NCBI GenBank assembly: GCA_020831805.1
Contig: JAFIFX010000008.1
Span: forward strand, 1 to 64,000
From: Planctomycetota bacterium
Lineage (GTDB): Bacteria; Planctomycetota; Phycisphaerae; Phycisphaerales; UBA1924
Direction: 5' to 3'
Length of the DNA: 64,000 nucleotides
Below are positions 49,383-59,177 of this stretch, piece by piece. Position 1 is the stretch's first letter, and each line of letters starts with the position of its first letter. The position numbers were made by a program, and so were the translations under genes. The notes beneath the pieces were generated by a model. The model saw only the letters and a program-made list of their open reading frames with translations, did not search any database and was not told the DNA's origin.

Positions 49383-51074
49383 TCAGGCGGCGGCACGCGG
49401 GGACGCCGCTTGCCGCTCGGTGATCTCGATGGTGGCGTGGAGCTTGTTCAGTTCGTCGATGCTCGTGATGCCGAGTCTGGCCTTGTCGACGCCGTCCTCC
49501 AGCATCGAGCGCGTTCCCTCGGCTCTGGCCAGCGCGGCGATCTCCGAAGTGGATGCCCCACGCTCGATCAGGTCACGCACACCGTCGGTGGCCCGGAGCA
49601 TCTCGTAGACCCCGATCCGGCCGCGGTACCCGGTGTTCATGCAGTTCGGGCAGCCCGTTCCGCGGATGAAGCCCTTCTCGTCCGGCGCGATCCCCAGCGA
49701 GCGGAGCTGGACGGGGTCGGGGTCGGGGTCGTCTGTTTTACGGCAGTGCTCGCAGACCTTGCGGACAAGCCGCTGGGCGATCACGCCGAGCAGGGCGTTG
49801 TTGATCGCAAAGTTGGGCACGCCGAACTCGCGGAGCCGGGCGACGGCCCCCACCGCGTCATTGGTGTGCAGGGTTGAGAAGACCAAGTGCCCGGTCAGCG
49901 CGGCCTGCGCGGCGATCTTGGCGGTCTCTTCATCCCGGATCTCGCCGATGAGCAGCACATCGGGGTCCTGGCGCAGCAGCGACCGGAGGGCGCTGGCGAA
50001 TGTCATGCCGATGGCGGGGTTGACCTGGATCTGGCGGATCATCGGCATCCGGATCTCGACCGGGTCCTCGACGGTGAGGATGTTCCGCTCCGGCGAGTTG
50101 ATCCGCCCGATCGCGGTGTAGAGGGTGGTGGTCTTGCCCGATCCCGTCGGGCCGGTCGTGAGGATCAGGCCGTGGGGCTTCCTGATGATCTCGGCGAAAT
50201 CGTGGGCGATGTCGGCCGGCATGCCGAGTTGCTCGACGGAGTTGACCGCGGCGCCCGGGCGCAGCAGGCGGAGCACGGCGTTCTCGCCGTGGATCGTGGG
50301 AACGATCGAAAGACGGACATCGATGTGCGTGCTCTTGTACCGGAATCGGAACTTGCCGTCCTGCGGGCGGCGGGTCTGGGTCACATCGAGCTGGGCCATG
50401 ACCTTGAGGCGCTGGACGAGGCCCTCGTGCATGGTGATCGCCGGGCCCTGCTGGGGCTGGAGAACGCCATCGATGCGGTAGCGGAGGTGAAGCAACCGCT
50501 CGTCGGGGTTGATGTGGATGTCCGACGCGCCGGCCTCGGCGGCGGTGTAGAGGATCTGGTTGACCGCGGCGACAACGGGCTCGTCCGACGCCTCCACACG
50601 CTCGTCGCCGTCGTCGGCCTCGGCCTGGGTATTGCCCGAGTCGAGCGTGTAGGCGCGGACGATCAGCGTGCGCAACAGCTCGGAATCGCACACCACCGGG
50701 TCGATCTGCCGCCGGAGGGTCTGCTGGAGCAGGTCCATGGCCTGCAGGTCCAGCGGGTCCTCCATGGCCACCGTGGCGATGTCGCCGAGCACATAGATCG
50801 GGAAGGCGACCAGCCGCTCGGCCATGGCCTTGGGCAGACGTCTGGAGTTGCGGATGTCCGTGTCGGCCAGTGTCAGATCGACAAATGGGTACTCACAGAT
50901 GATCGCCTTGGCGATCGCCAGGTCCCGGGTCGAGACCTTCTGGAGGCGGATGACGGCTTCCTCGAGCGTCACCGCGTGCTCGTTGGCGTAGCGGCGGAGG
51001 TCCTCGGCGCTCTGCGCGGAGAGCTTGCCGTCCTCGATCAAAGCCTGGATGACGAACTCGCTGGTATCAAGCAC
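49383..51074 (-). CDS. Type II secretion/type IV pilus assembly ATPase, GspE/PulE/PilB family
   Basis: 'GLILTTGPTGSGKTTTLYTAI', 'RQDPDVLLIGEIRDEETAKIAAQAALTGHLVFSTLHTNDA', tetra-Cys 'CEHCRK...CPNC'. Confidence 0.97.
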   Translation of the reverse strand: MLDTSEFVIQALIEDGKLSAQSAEDLRRYANEHAVTLEEAVIRLQKVSTRDLAIAKAIICEYPFVDLTLADTDIRNSRRLPKAMAERLVAFPIYVLGDIATVAMEDPLDLQAMDLLQQTLRRQIDPVVCDSELLRTLIVRAYTLDSGNTQAEADDGDERVEASDEPVVAAVNQILYTAAEAGASDIHINPDERLLHLRYRIDGVLQPQQGPAITMHEGLVQRLKVMAQLDVTQTRRPQDGKFRFRYKSTHIDVRLSIVPTIHGENAVLRLLRPGAAVNSVEQLGMPADIAHDFAEIIRKPHGLILTTGPTGSGKTTTLYTAIGRINSPERNILTVEDPVEIRMPMIRQIQVNPAIGMTFASALRSLLRQDPDVLLIGEIRDEETAKIAAQAALTGHLVFSTLHTNDAVGAVARLREFGVPNFAINNALLGVIAQRLVRKVCEHCRKTDDPDPDPVQLRSLGIAPDEKGFIRGTGCPNCMNTGYRGRIGVYEMLRATDGVRDLIERGASTSEIAALARAEGTRSMLEDGVDKARLGITSIDELNKLHATIEITERQAASPRAAA

Positions 51075-51095
51075 GGGAGGCTCCTGCCTGTGCGG

Positions 51096-51500
51096 TCACG
51101 CCGCGGAACCCTCGATACGGGTGAGCATGGATTCGACCTGGGCGACGGTGCGTTCGTCGGGGTCGACATAGGCCACACCGATGAGGTAGGCCGGGCGGCG
51201 GTCGGTCATCTGGACGCGGACAGCGCGTGTGCGGGCGACGACCAGCGGCTCGGCGTCGGGGACCTCGGGATCGGGGATGCGCAGCTCCACCACAACGCCG
51301 CGGGGAACGAACACGGTGCTGATAAAGCCCGCCCCGCCGCTGGCGAAGTCGACCAGATCAACGCCGACCCAGCCGTCGGCGTCCGCGACGCCCTTGGCAT
51401 AGCGGACGCTTTCGGCGTGTTCGGGCGCCACGCGGAACTGAGCCGGGAGCACGATCTCGTGCCGGATGGACCGCCTGATGATGAGCCCGCTCTGTGCCAC
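51096..51500 (-). CDS. PilZ-domain-like protein
   Basis: 'IIRRSIRHEIVLPAQFRV...VDLVDFASGGAGFISTVFVPRGVVVELRI'; GTG start preferred. Confidence 0.6.
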   Translation of the reverse strand: MAQSGLIIRRSIRHEIVLPAQFRVAPEHAESVRYAKGVADADGWVGVDLVDFASGGAGFISTVFVPRGVVVELRIPDPEVPDAEPLVVARTRAVRVQMTDRRPAYLIGVAYVDPDERTVAQVESMLTRIEGSAA

Positions 51501-51691
51501 GCGTTCTCCCTTCTTCCGGGGTCTGGTGCAAGGAAGGCTTTCGACCGGAAACCATGCCGACTTCGGCCTGTGTGGCCAGGTCGGGCGATTTCCCCCCCGC
51601 TGTTGTGCGGCTGGTTCCGGCTGGGCGGGCAGGGTGCGTGGCCGCTGAAGAGAGAAGGGTTTTGCTAGGGATTTTGGGCGGCAGGTTCGCC

Positions 51692-51721
51692 TTGCCTCGG
51701 TGCTGGGAGGGTTTCTATACT
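51692..51721 (+). promoter_or_regulatory. Sigma70-like promoter for rpsB-tsf
   Basis: TTGCCT-N18-TATACT, ~180 nt before the rpsB start. Confidence 0.5.
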
Positions 51722-51900
51722 CGCAGGCTTGACCTGACCGGGGGTTGGGCCGCCGGGTCCGGTGTTCGGACCAAGAACTGTTGATCTGGGATATCGCCCG
51801 CCGGGCCACAGGCTCGGGGGTCGTTCCACCACCGAAGCGCCCTGGGGCGTGCGGGTTCCGGACCCGACGCCGGTGTCGCTGAACAGGAAAGAAGGAAGTC

Positions 51901-52740
51901 ATGGCCAACCCACTCGTGCAGGACCTGATTGAATCGGGCATCCACTTCGGCCAGCGGTCGAGCGGCTGGAACCCGAAGATGGGGCCGTACATCTACGGCA
52001 AGCGCAACGGGATCCACATCATCGACATCAAGGAGACCGTCAAGGGTCTCCTGCTCGCCAAGAAGCTGATCACCCGCACCGTGTCGCAGGGCAAGGATGT
52101 CTGCTTCGTGGGGACCAAGCGCCAGGCCAAGGGCGTGATCGAGCAGCGCGTGAGCGATGTCAAGATGCATTATGTCACCGAGCGTTGGCTCGGCGGCACG
52201 CTGACCAACTTCCGCACCATCCGCACCCGCCTGAAGCGCCTGGAGGAGCTCGAGGCCATCGAGGCCAACGACAACTTCCAGAGCTACTCCAAGAAGATGG
52301 AGAGCCAGCTGCGGCGTGAGATGAAGAAGATCCGGCGCAACCTCGACGGCATCCGCAACATGCACAAGATGCCCGGCGTGATGGTGGCCATCGATGTCAA
52401 CCGCGAGATCAACGCCCTGCGTGAGGCCCGCAAGCTCGGCATCCCCACCGTGTGCCTGATCGACACCGACGGCGACCCCGAACTGGTCGATGTGGCCATC
52501 CCCGGCAACGACGACTCGATGCGGGCCATCGATGTGATCGTCCGCGAGTTGTGCAAGGCGATCGCCGACGGCAAGCAGATGCGGGTCGAGTCGGGCGAGG
52601 GTTCCGAGGAGGCCTCCGGCGACTCGCAGGGCGGGCCGCGTCGCAGCCGCCGGGCCCAGTTCCGCGCCGATGACGCCACGCGGTCCGAGCCCGGTTCCGA
52701 CGCCGGGGTCGATGCCGAGCCGGCCAAGGCCGAGTCCTGA
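51901..52740 (+). CDS. rpsB: 30S ribosomal protein S2
   Basis: 'LIESGIHFGQRSSGWNPKMGPYIYGKRNGIHIIDI', 'RWLGGTLTNFRTI'. Confidence 0.98.
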   Translation: MANPLVQDLIESGIHFGQRSSGWNPKMGPYIYGKRNGIHIIDIKETVKGLLLAKKLITRTVSQGKDVCFVGTKRQAKGVIEQRVSDVKMHYVTERWLGGTLTNFRTIRTRLKRLEELEAIEANDNFQSYSKKMESQLRREMKKIRRNLDGIRNMHKMPGVMVAIDVNREINALREARKLGIPTVCLIDTDGDPELVDVAIPGNDDSMRAIDVIVRELCKAIADGKQMRVESGEGSEEASGDSQGGPRRSRRAQFRADDATRSEPGSDAGVDAEPAKAES

Positions 52741-52812
52741 GCAAGAGTCACCACACCACGAGCCGCGCCGGGCGCACCGTCCCGCGGCCGAGCAAAGAAC
52801 GGGAGAGTACCC

Positions 52813-53637
52813 ATGGCTGAGATCAACGCCAAGGATGTGATGAGCCTTCGGAACAAAACCGGGCTCGCCATGATGGCCTGCAAGAAGGCCCTGATCGAGG
52901 CGGGCGGGGATATCGAGAAGGCCGAGGACCTGCTCCGCAAGGAGCTCAAGGGCAAGATGGAGACCAAGATGGACCGCGCCGCCGGCGAGGGACGCATCGA
53001 GGTCGCCGTCTCGGGCGATGGTTCGGCCGCCACCATCGTCGAGCTGCGGGCCGAGACCGACTTCACCGCCAAGAACGACAAGTTCGTCGCCGCGACCAAG
53101 AAGATCGCCGAACTGGCCCTGGCCATCCCCGCCGGCTCCACCGAGCCCAGCAGCGAGATGCAGGCCATCATCGACGACCTGCGCATCAGCACCGGCGAGA
53201 ACATCTCGATCGGACGCATCGAGAAACTCGAGTCCAATGGCGGCAAGACCGTCTACGGCAAGTATGTCCACCACGACGGCAAGACCGGCGTGCTGATCGA
53301 GGCCGAGGGCGACCTGGGCGAGGAGACCCTCCGCCAGATCGCCATGCATGTCACCGCGGCCTTCCCGCGCCCGCTGGGCCTGACCCCGGATGACATCCCC
53401 GGCGACATGGTCGAGAAGGAGCGCAAGTTCCGGATCGAGCAGGCGATGGAGAGCGGCAAGCCGCAGGAGATTGCCGAGAAAATGGTCGAGGGCGGCATGC
53501 GCAAGTTCTTCGCCGAGGTCGCGCTGCTCGAGCAGGCCTTCGTGATGGATCCCTCCAAGTCGATCAAGGACATCGTCGGTTCCGGCGGGAACCTCAGGAA
53601 GTTCCGCCGCTGGGAAGTCGGCGAAGTCGCCGGCTGA
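52813..53637 (+). CDS. tsf: Elongation factor Ts
   Basis: 'VMSLRNKTGLAMMACKKALIEAGGDIEKAEDLLRK', 'ETDFTAKND'. Confidence 0.97.
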   Translation: MAEINAKDVMSLRNKTGLAMMACKKALIEAGGDIEKAEDLLRKELKGKMETKMDRAAGEGRIEVAVSGDGSAATIVELRAETDFTAKNDKFVAATKKIAELALAIPAGSTEPSSEMQAIIDDLRISTGENISIGRIEKLESNGGKTVYGKYVHHDGKTGVLIEAEGDLGEETLRQIAMHVTAAFPRPLGLTPDDIPGDMVEKERKFRIEQAMESGKPQEIAEKMVEGGMRKFFAEVALLEQAFVMDPSKSIKDIVGSGGNLRKFRRWEVGEVAG

Positions 53638-53668
53638 TGTTCCTTTCGTCAGTATCGAACTCCTCGAG

Positions 53669-53692
53669 CGGGGCTTGTGAGCCCCGTTTTTT
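53669..53692 (+). terminator. Rho-independent terminator after tsf
   Basis: CGGGGCT-TGTG-AGCCCCG-TTTTTTG. Confidence 0.9.
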
Positions 53693-53815
53693 GTTTTTGG
53701 TCGGGCTGCATGGCCCAACGCGGAATCCGGCATGCACGAAACACGAAGTGCTCCCGGGATGTTGTGACAAGGACGACCGGGGACCTAGGCTCTGTATGCG
53801 AAAGGAGAACCAATT

Positions 53816-54559
53816 ATGACCGACATGAATCGACGCCAGGCGATCGGCGGGCTCGGTGCGCTCGGCCTGGGCGCTGTGGGGCTTGCATCGGGCAGCGCGA
53901 AAGGGGCCGGGCTGGCGGGGCTTTCCGCGCATCCGGGCTGGGATGCATCCGCCGGCAGGTTCGTGCTCACGGATCTGCCCTACGACCCCGACGCGCTCGA
54001 GCCGCACATCGACGGGCAGACCATGCGGATCCACCACGAGCGTCATCACCAGGCCTATGTGAACGGGGTGAACACCGCCCTGGAAAGGCTCGCTGAGATT
54101 CGCGCCGGACAGACCGATCCGGCCACCCTCGAACTCTGGCAACGCCGGCTGAGTTTCCACGCGGGCGGCCACATCAACCACGCCCTGTTCTGGGAGAACA
54201 TGGCGCCAGCGGGGACCGGGGGCGAACCGAGCGGCGCGCTGATGAACGCAATCCGTCGCGACTTCGGCTCATACGAGGCGTTCGAGAGGTTCTTCCGCGA
54301 CACCTCGGCGGCGGTCGAGGGCTCTGGGTGGGGCTGGCTGGTGCATGAGCCGGTGTCGGGCAAGCTGATGGTGGTTCAGATGCACAACCAGCAGCACTCG
54401 CTCTTCGCGGGCGTCACACCGCTGCTGGGCGTGGATGTCTGGGAGCACGCATACTACCTCCGGTACCAGAACCGACGCGGCGACTACCTCGCCGAGTTCA
54501 TGAAGGTCATCAACTGGCACGAGGTCTCCCGCCGGTTCGAGGCCGTCGCCCGGTCCTGA
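53816..54559 (+). CDS. Fe/Mn superoxide dismutase, putatively exported
   Basis: 'LPYDPDALEPHIDGQTMRIHHERHHQAYVNGVN', 'DVWEHAYYLRYQNRRGDYLAEF'; Tat-like 'MNRRQAIGGLGALGLGAVGLASG'. Confidence 0.95.
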   Translation: MTDMNRRQAIGGLGALGLGAVGLASGSAKGAGLAGLSAHPGWDASAGRFVLTDLPYDPDALEPHIDGQTMRIHHERHHQAYVNGVNTALERLAEIRAGQTDPATLELWQRRLSFHAGGHINHALFWENMAPAGTGGEPSGALMNAIRRDFGSYEAFERFFRDTSAAVEGSGWGWLVHEPVSGKLMVVQMHNQQHSLFAGVTPLLGVDVWEHAYYLRYQNRRGDYLAEFMKVINWHEVSRRFEAVARS

Positions 54560-54584
54560 CCGCGAGCCGCACGAAACCACGAGC

Positions 54585-54615
54585 GGGCCGCGTCCGGTGG
54601 GCGCGGCCCTTTTTT
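54585..54615 (+). terminator. Terminator after SOD
   Basis: GGGCCGCG-N9-CGCGGCCC-TTTTTT. Confidence 0.85.
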
Positions 54616-54630
54616 GCGCTTCATTTCGTC

Positions 54631-56208
54631 TCAGCCCACATGCTTCGGGTCGAACGCGTCCTGAAGCGCGTCGGTGAGCACGTTGAAGGCCAGGACGAGC
54701 ACGAACATGAAAAAGGTGGCCGCGCCGATCTGCCAGAAAAACCCGGCGACGACCTCGGGCTGGGAATGGTCGACCATGATGCCCCAACTGGCGCCTTCCT
54801 TGATTCCCAGGCCCAGAAAGGTCAGGACCACCTCGCCCTTGATCGCGGCGATGAAGAGCAGGGACAGGTTGATGAAGATCAGGTGGGCCGTGTTGGGCAG
54901 GATGTGACGCAGGAGGATGCGGCCGCTGCCCGCCCCGATGGAGTTGGCGGCCTGGACGAAGTCGAGCTGCTTGAGCTTGAGGGCCTCGCCGCGGGTCACG
55001 CGGCACGGGCCGATCCAGTAGGTCAGGGCGAATGCGGCGTAGAGCGGGATCAGGGTTCGCTCCAGCTCCGTGCCACGGAACATGAACGCCAGCACGATCA
55101 GCAGCACCAGTTCGGGGATCGAGCTGAAGGTCGAGTAGAGCCAGATGACGGCGTGGTCCACGATCCCGCCAATGTAGCCCGCCGCGGCCCCGATCAGGCT
55201 GCCGAAACCAACCGCGAACAGCGATACAATGACGCCGACCTGGATGGCGACCTTGCCCGAGTAGATCGCCCGGATGAAGATCGATCGGCCCTGGCGATCG
55301 GTGCCGAGCAGCAGCCGCAGGCGGTACAGCACCCCCGGGACACCGCTCGGCATCGGCATGAGCAGTTCGATGTACGGCTCGATGTCGTCGAGCTTGGCGT
55401 CGATCTCGCGGTCGATGCCTTCCAGACGCTCGGCGATGGCCTCCTTGAGTGTCCGGAGCAACTCGGCGTCGTAAAGGGGATCCGGCAACGGCTCGGCGAG
55501 GATCGCTTCGGCCTGGGCGAAAAAATCCTCCGGGTCCAGCGCGGCCAGCGGCGAGTCCGCCGGGACCTGCGGGATCATGTCCTCGAGCTGAAAGCCGACC
55601 TCCTCCAGCGACAGCGAGATCTCCTCCAGCAGGATCAGGACATCCGCGTCCTCGCCTCGGTCCGCGTAGAGGCGTGCGTACGCATCGACCTGCCTGGCGG
55701 CCAGGCGGGTCGCCAGCAGGTTCGCCCGGAGGCGGCGGAGCGAGGACTGCGACTCGAACTCGGCCAGGGCCCGGGTGTGGATGGCCCGCAGCTCGGCCGG
55801 GTCCAGGTCGGCGACACGGCGCTCGGCCAGGGTCAGCCGGGCGAAGTGCTCGTCGAAGTCGCGGCCGACCGGATCGATGCGGTCATAGGAGTCGAGGGTG
55901 GTGCCGATGCGGTTGAGGTGAAAGGCGGTCTGCTCGGTCCGCGCCGTCGGGTGCGCCTTGATCCCGAAACCGGGCAGGTTGGCGGCGCCGACGCGTTCGA
56001 GGGTTCGTTCGGGAAGCAGCGCCCCGAGGACCGGACGCTCGCGGAGGTCGTACGCCCCGCTCCATTGACCGACTTTGGCCACCCCCTCCATGGCCAGGAT
56101 CCACACGAACAACAGCAGGTACACCGAGACGACCGCCATCGCCACCACCGCGAGGCGGTTGCCGAAGAGCTTGCGGAGCGAGGGGGATTCGTTGATGCGG
56201 GCGATCAC
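54631..56208 (-). CDS. Oligopeptide ABC transporter permease, OppC-like, with a large insertion
   Basis: 'LLLGTDRQGRSIFIRAIYSGKVAIQVG', 'PCRVTRGEALKLKQLDFVQAANSIGAG' EAA loop. Confidence 0.9.
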   Translation of the reverse strand: MIARINESPSLRKLFGNRLAVVAMAVVSVYLLLFVWILAMEGVAKVGQWSGAYDLRERPVLGALLPERTLERVGAANLPGFGIKAHPTARTEQTAFHLNRIGTTLDSYDRIDPVGRDFDEHFARLTLAERRVADLDPAELRAIHTRALAEFESQSSLRRLRANLLATRLAARQVDAYARLYADRGEDADVLILLEEISLSLEEVGFQLEDMIPQVPADSPLAALDPEDFFAQAEAILAEPLPDPLYDAELLRTLKEAIAERLEGIDREIDAKLDDIEPYIELLMPMPSGVPGVLYRLRLLLGTDRQGRSIFIRAIYSGKVAIQVGVIVSLFAVGFGSLIGAAAGYIGGIVDHAVIWLYSTFSSIPELVLLIVLAFMFRGTELERTLIPLYAAFALTYWIGPCRVTRGEALKLKQLDFVQAANSIGAGSGRILLRHILPNTAHLIFINLSLLFIAAIKGEVVLTFLGLGIKEGASWGIMVDHSQPEVVAGFFWQIGAATFFMFVLVLAFNVLTDALQDAFDPKHVG

Positions 56209-57185
56209 GAGAGTCTCACGCGGGGGTCGGCGAGTGCGTAGAGCACATCGGTGAGGATGTTGGACACGATGAACAGGGCGGCGAACAGGGCGGTGAAGGT
56301 CTGGACGACCGGGAAGTCGCTGGTGCGGATGGCGTTGATCAGGGTGCGTCCCATGCCGGGGATGTTGAAGTAGAACTCGACGAGGATCGACCCCGTGACC
56401 ACGAACGGCAGGGAGATCATGATCCGGGTGATGATGGGGATCATGGCGTTCTTGAGCATGTGGACGAACATGACCCGGGCCGTGCCGCAGCCTTTGGCGC
56501 GGGCGGTGCGGATGTAGTCGCGCCGGGTTTCCTCGACCATCACAGCCCGGTAGAAGCGTGTGTCATACCCGAGGGCGACGGTCACATTGATCATGACCGG
56601 CAGGGCGCAGAAGGCGATCCAGTTGGCCGGGTGGTAGAGGAACCAGCGGCTCTCGCCCACGGAGGCGTCCACGGACACCTTGAAGGGCCAGTCGGAGTAC
56701 TGCGTGCTGGGCCAGTAGGCGCCGAAGTACTGGCCCATGATGATGTAGACCAGCACGGAGATACTCATGCCGATGACCGCGATGAACATGAGCGTGCGGT
56801 CGAGCCAGCGGCCGCGGTTGAAGGCCGAGATGAGGCCGACCACGATGGAGATCAGGGCGGTGAAAAACAGCGTCGGGGCCATGACCGCGATGGACGCGGG
56901 GATGGCGTCGAGGATCATGTCGCCGACGGGCCGGTCCTGCTCGAAGGATCGGACCTCGTACTGCCAGAAACGGAGCAGGTCCCAGAGGAACCGGAAGTAC
57001 TGCTCGATGAAGTGCTTGTCCAGCCCCATCTCGGCGCGCCGGGCGTTGATCTCGGCCTCGCTGGGGTTCTTGCCCAGCATCGCGTAGACCGGGTCGTTGA
57101 CGCGCAGCGCCAGCATCAGGAGGAACACGATCGCCAGGAACACCGGGATGTTGTAGAGCGTCCGCCGGACGATGTAGTTCCACAC
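56205..57185 (-). CDS. Oligopeptide ABC transporter permease, OppB-like
   Basis: 'YIVRRTLYNIPVFLAIVFLLM', 'EETRRDYIRTARAKGCGTARVMFVHMLKNAMIPI'. Confidence 0.93.
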   Translation of the reverse strand: MWNYIVRRTLYNIPVFLAIVFLLMLALRVNDPVYAMLGKNPSEAEINARRAEMGLDKHFIEQYFRFLWDLLRFWQYEVRSFEQDRPVGDMILDAIPASIAVMAPTLFFTALISIVVGLISAFNRGRWLDRTLMFIAVIGMSISVLVYIIMGQYFGAYWPSTQYSDWPFKVSVDASVGESRWFLYHPANWIAFCALPVMINVTVALGYDTRFYRAVMVEETRRDYIRTARAKGCGTARVMFVHMLKNAMIPIITRIMISLPFVVTGSILVEFYFNIPGMGRTLINAIRTSDFPVVQTFTALFAALFIVSNILTDVLYALADPRVRLS

Positions 57186-57212
57186 CGCGATGGCTCCTTG
57201 CTTCTCGCGGCG

Positions 57213-59003
57213 TCAGCGGCGGGCGTTGTCCACATCCACGAACTTGTACCAGGAATGGTAGCGTTCGGTGGGGCGAGCATTGAGCATCCACGGGTTGATC
57301 AGGTAGAAGCGTCGGCGGGCCTGGGACCCGATGAACACCGCGTCCTCGATCACCATGTCACGCATCCGCTCGTAGATCGCGGTGCGCTCGGGTCCGGGCC
57401 GCATGGTCAGGATTTTCTCGTACAGCGCGTCGTACTCGGGGTTCTTGTAGTTGTAGTGGTTCGATCCAGGCGCCTCGTTGGGGCCGTAGAAGAGCGCCAG
57501 GTTGTTCTCCGCGTCCGGGTAATCGCTGCTCCACGCGAAGCCGAACATCGGGGCCTGCTTGCGGTTGACGAGCTGGATGAGCGGGGCGAAGTCGAGGAAG
57601 GTCGGCTCGAAAGTCACATTGATCCGGGCGAGCTGGCGGGTCATCATCTCGGCCAGCTGGGTGTTCAGGCTGCTGACCGAGGTGTAGAACCGGATCGGCG
57701 GCAGACCGCGTCCGTCGGGATAGCCGGCCTCGGCAAGCTTCTGGCGGGCCCGGTTCAGGTCGGGGCCGCGGTAGCTGACGGGGGCGCGACCGCCCTCGGG
57801 GTGACCGTCGAGACCGGGGGGGATCGGACCGTCGTACACCAGTGGCAGTCCGTTGTAGAACACCTGGTTGATCTCATCGAGATCGATGGCCAGCGTGATG
57901 GCCTGACGCAGGGCCCGCTTTTCGGGCGTGTAACCGCCGAGGAGTTCGTCCTCCATGTTGAAGCCGCGGAAGATGAAGTCGAGCAGCAGGTCGTCGTGGG
58001 CCCGCACACCGCGGTTGATGTAGGCCTCGCGCAGCGAGCCGGACGCGCGATCGAACGCCTCCAGGAAGTACTCCTCCGGAACCTGGATGTAGCCGAGGTT
58101 GCCCTGGTTGAACTCCAGCCACATCGGCTGGTCCTGCACATACATCGTGAACTCGATGCGGTCGACGAACGGAACACGCTGGCCGGCGGGGCGGTGCAGC
58201 CGCGCGCGTCGGTCCTCGCGGCTCCATTGGTCGGCCGCGGGATAGCGGACCTCGTGGTAGTTCGGGTTGCGGTTGCCGGTCAGTGACTGCTTGGGCACGA
58301 AGGTGTCCAGCACGAACGGCCCGGTGCCGACGGGTCGGAAGCCGAAGTCCCGCCCGTAGTGCTCGACCGCCTCCTTGGGTACCACCGAGGTCTGGAACAT
58401 GCTCAGGATGTACAGGAACCGATAGATCGGCTGGCGGAGGACGATCTCGAACTCAAGATCGTTGATCTTGCGGAAGCCCTCGATCGGCGCGTCGTAATCG
58501 AACGACCCGGTCTCTTCCTGAGCCGCGAAAGCCTCATCGAGGCCGGCGATGGTGTTCTCGAGCAGCCACCAGTTCTGCAGGCCGGTGGCCCTGCGGTCGG
58601 CGATCCGCTTGAGGGAGTAGAAGACATCATCGGTGATCACGGTGCGGCCGCGCCCGCCCGGGAAGCATCGGTTGTCGTGGAACCGAACCCCTTCCTTGAG
58701 CCGGAACCGCCAGGTCTTGCCGTCGTCCTCGGTGGTGGGCATCTCGGCGAGCAGGAGCGGCTCGAGCTGGGTCGGGTCCGCGTAGTTGTTGACGAGCAGG
58801 GTCTCGTAGAACTGGGAAGCCGCCATCGCGTCATAGGTGGTCGAGCCGCGTCCGGGGTCGATGCTGCGGGGCCCGTCGGTCCGCATGGGGAGCTGGAGAA
58901 CCTTCAGGTCCCCCCGCTGCGTCTCCGCGGCCGCCGCGGGGTGCAGCATCCCCAGGCCGATCACCGCGAAAGCCAGGCTCGTGAGGGTCTTCTTCCAACG
59001 CAT
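57213..59003 (-). CDS. Oligopeptide ABC transporter substrate-binding protein, OppA-like
   Basis: Signal peptide; 'TWRFRLKEGVRFHDNRCF', 'ALRQAITLAIDLDEI'; start at MRWKKTLTSL. Confidence 0.92.
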   Translation of the reverse strand: MRWKKTLTSLAFAVIGLGMLHPAAAAETQRGDLKVLQLPMRTDGPRSIDPGRGSTTYDAMAASQFYETLLVNNYADPTQLEPLLLAEMPTTEDDGKTWRFRLKEGVRFHDNRCFPGGRGRTVITDDVFYSLKRIADRRATGLQNWWLLENTIAGLDEAFAAQEETGSFDYDAPIEGFRKINDLEFEIVLRQPIYRFLYILSMFQTSVVPKEAVEHYGRDFGFRPVGTGPFVLDTFVPKQSLTGNRNPNYHEVRYPAADQWSREDRRARLHRPAGQRVPFVDRIEFTMYVQDQPMWLEFNQGNLGYIQVPEEYFLEAFDRASGSLREAYINRGVRAHDDLLLDFIFRGFNMEDELLGGYTPEKRALRQAITLAIDLDEINQVFYNGLPLVYDGPIPPGLDGHPEGGRAPVSYRGPDLNRARQKLAEAGYPDGRGLPPIRFYTSVSSLNTQLAEMMTRQLARINVTFEPTFLDFAPLIQLVNRKQAPMFGFAWSSDYPDAENNLALFYGPNEAPGSNHYNYKNPEYDALYEKILTMRPGPERTAIYERMRDMVIEDAVFIGSQARRRFYLINPWMLNARPTERYHSWYKFVDVDNARR

Positions 59004-59177
59004 CGGCGGTCCTCCGGCTCGTATGGGATCTGTGTGGATACGCCCCCGCCCGGGTCGGATCCTAGCGGAAGCCCGCTTGCGACTCCACCGCGAACGGGGC
59101 CGATCGAACCGCGCCCGGGGTTCTACTGTCCGGAACCGCTCGGATCGACCGCCCGCTGACACCGTTCGCAACGCCGC

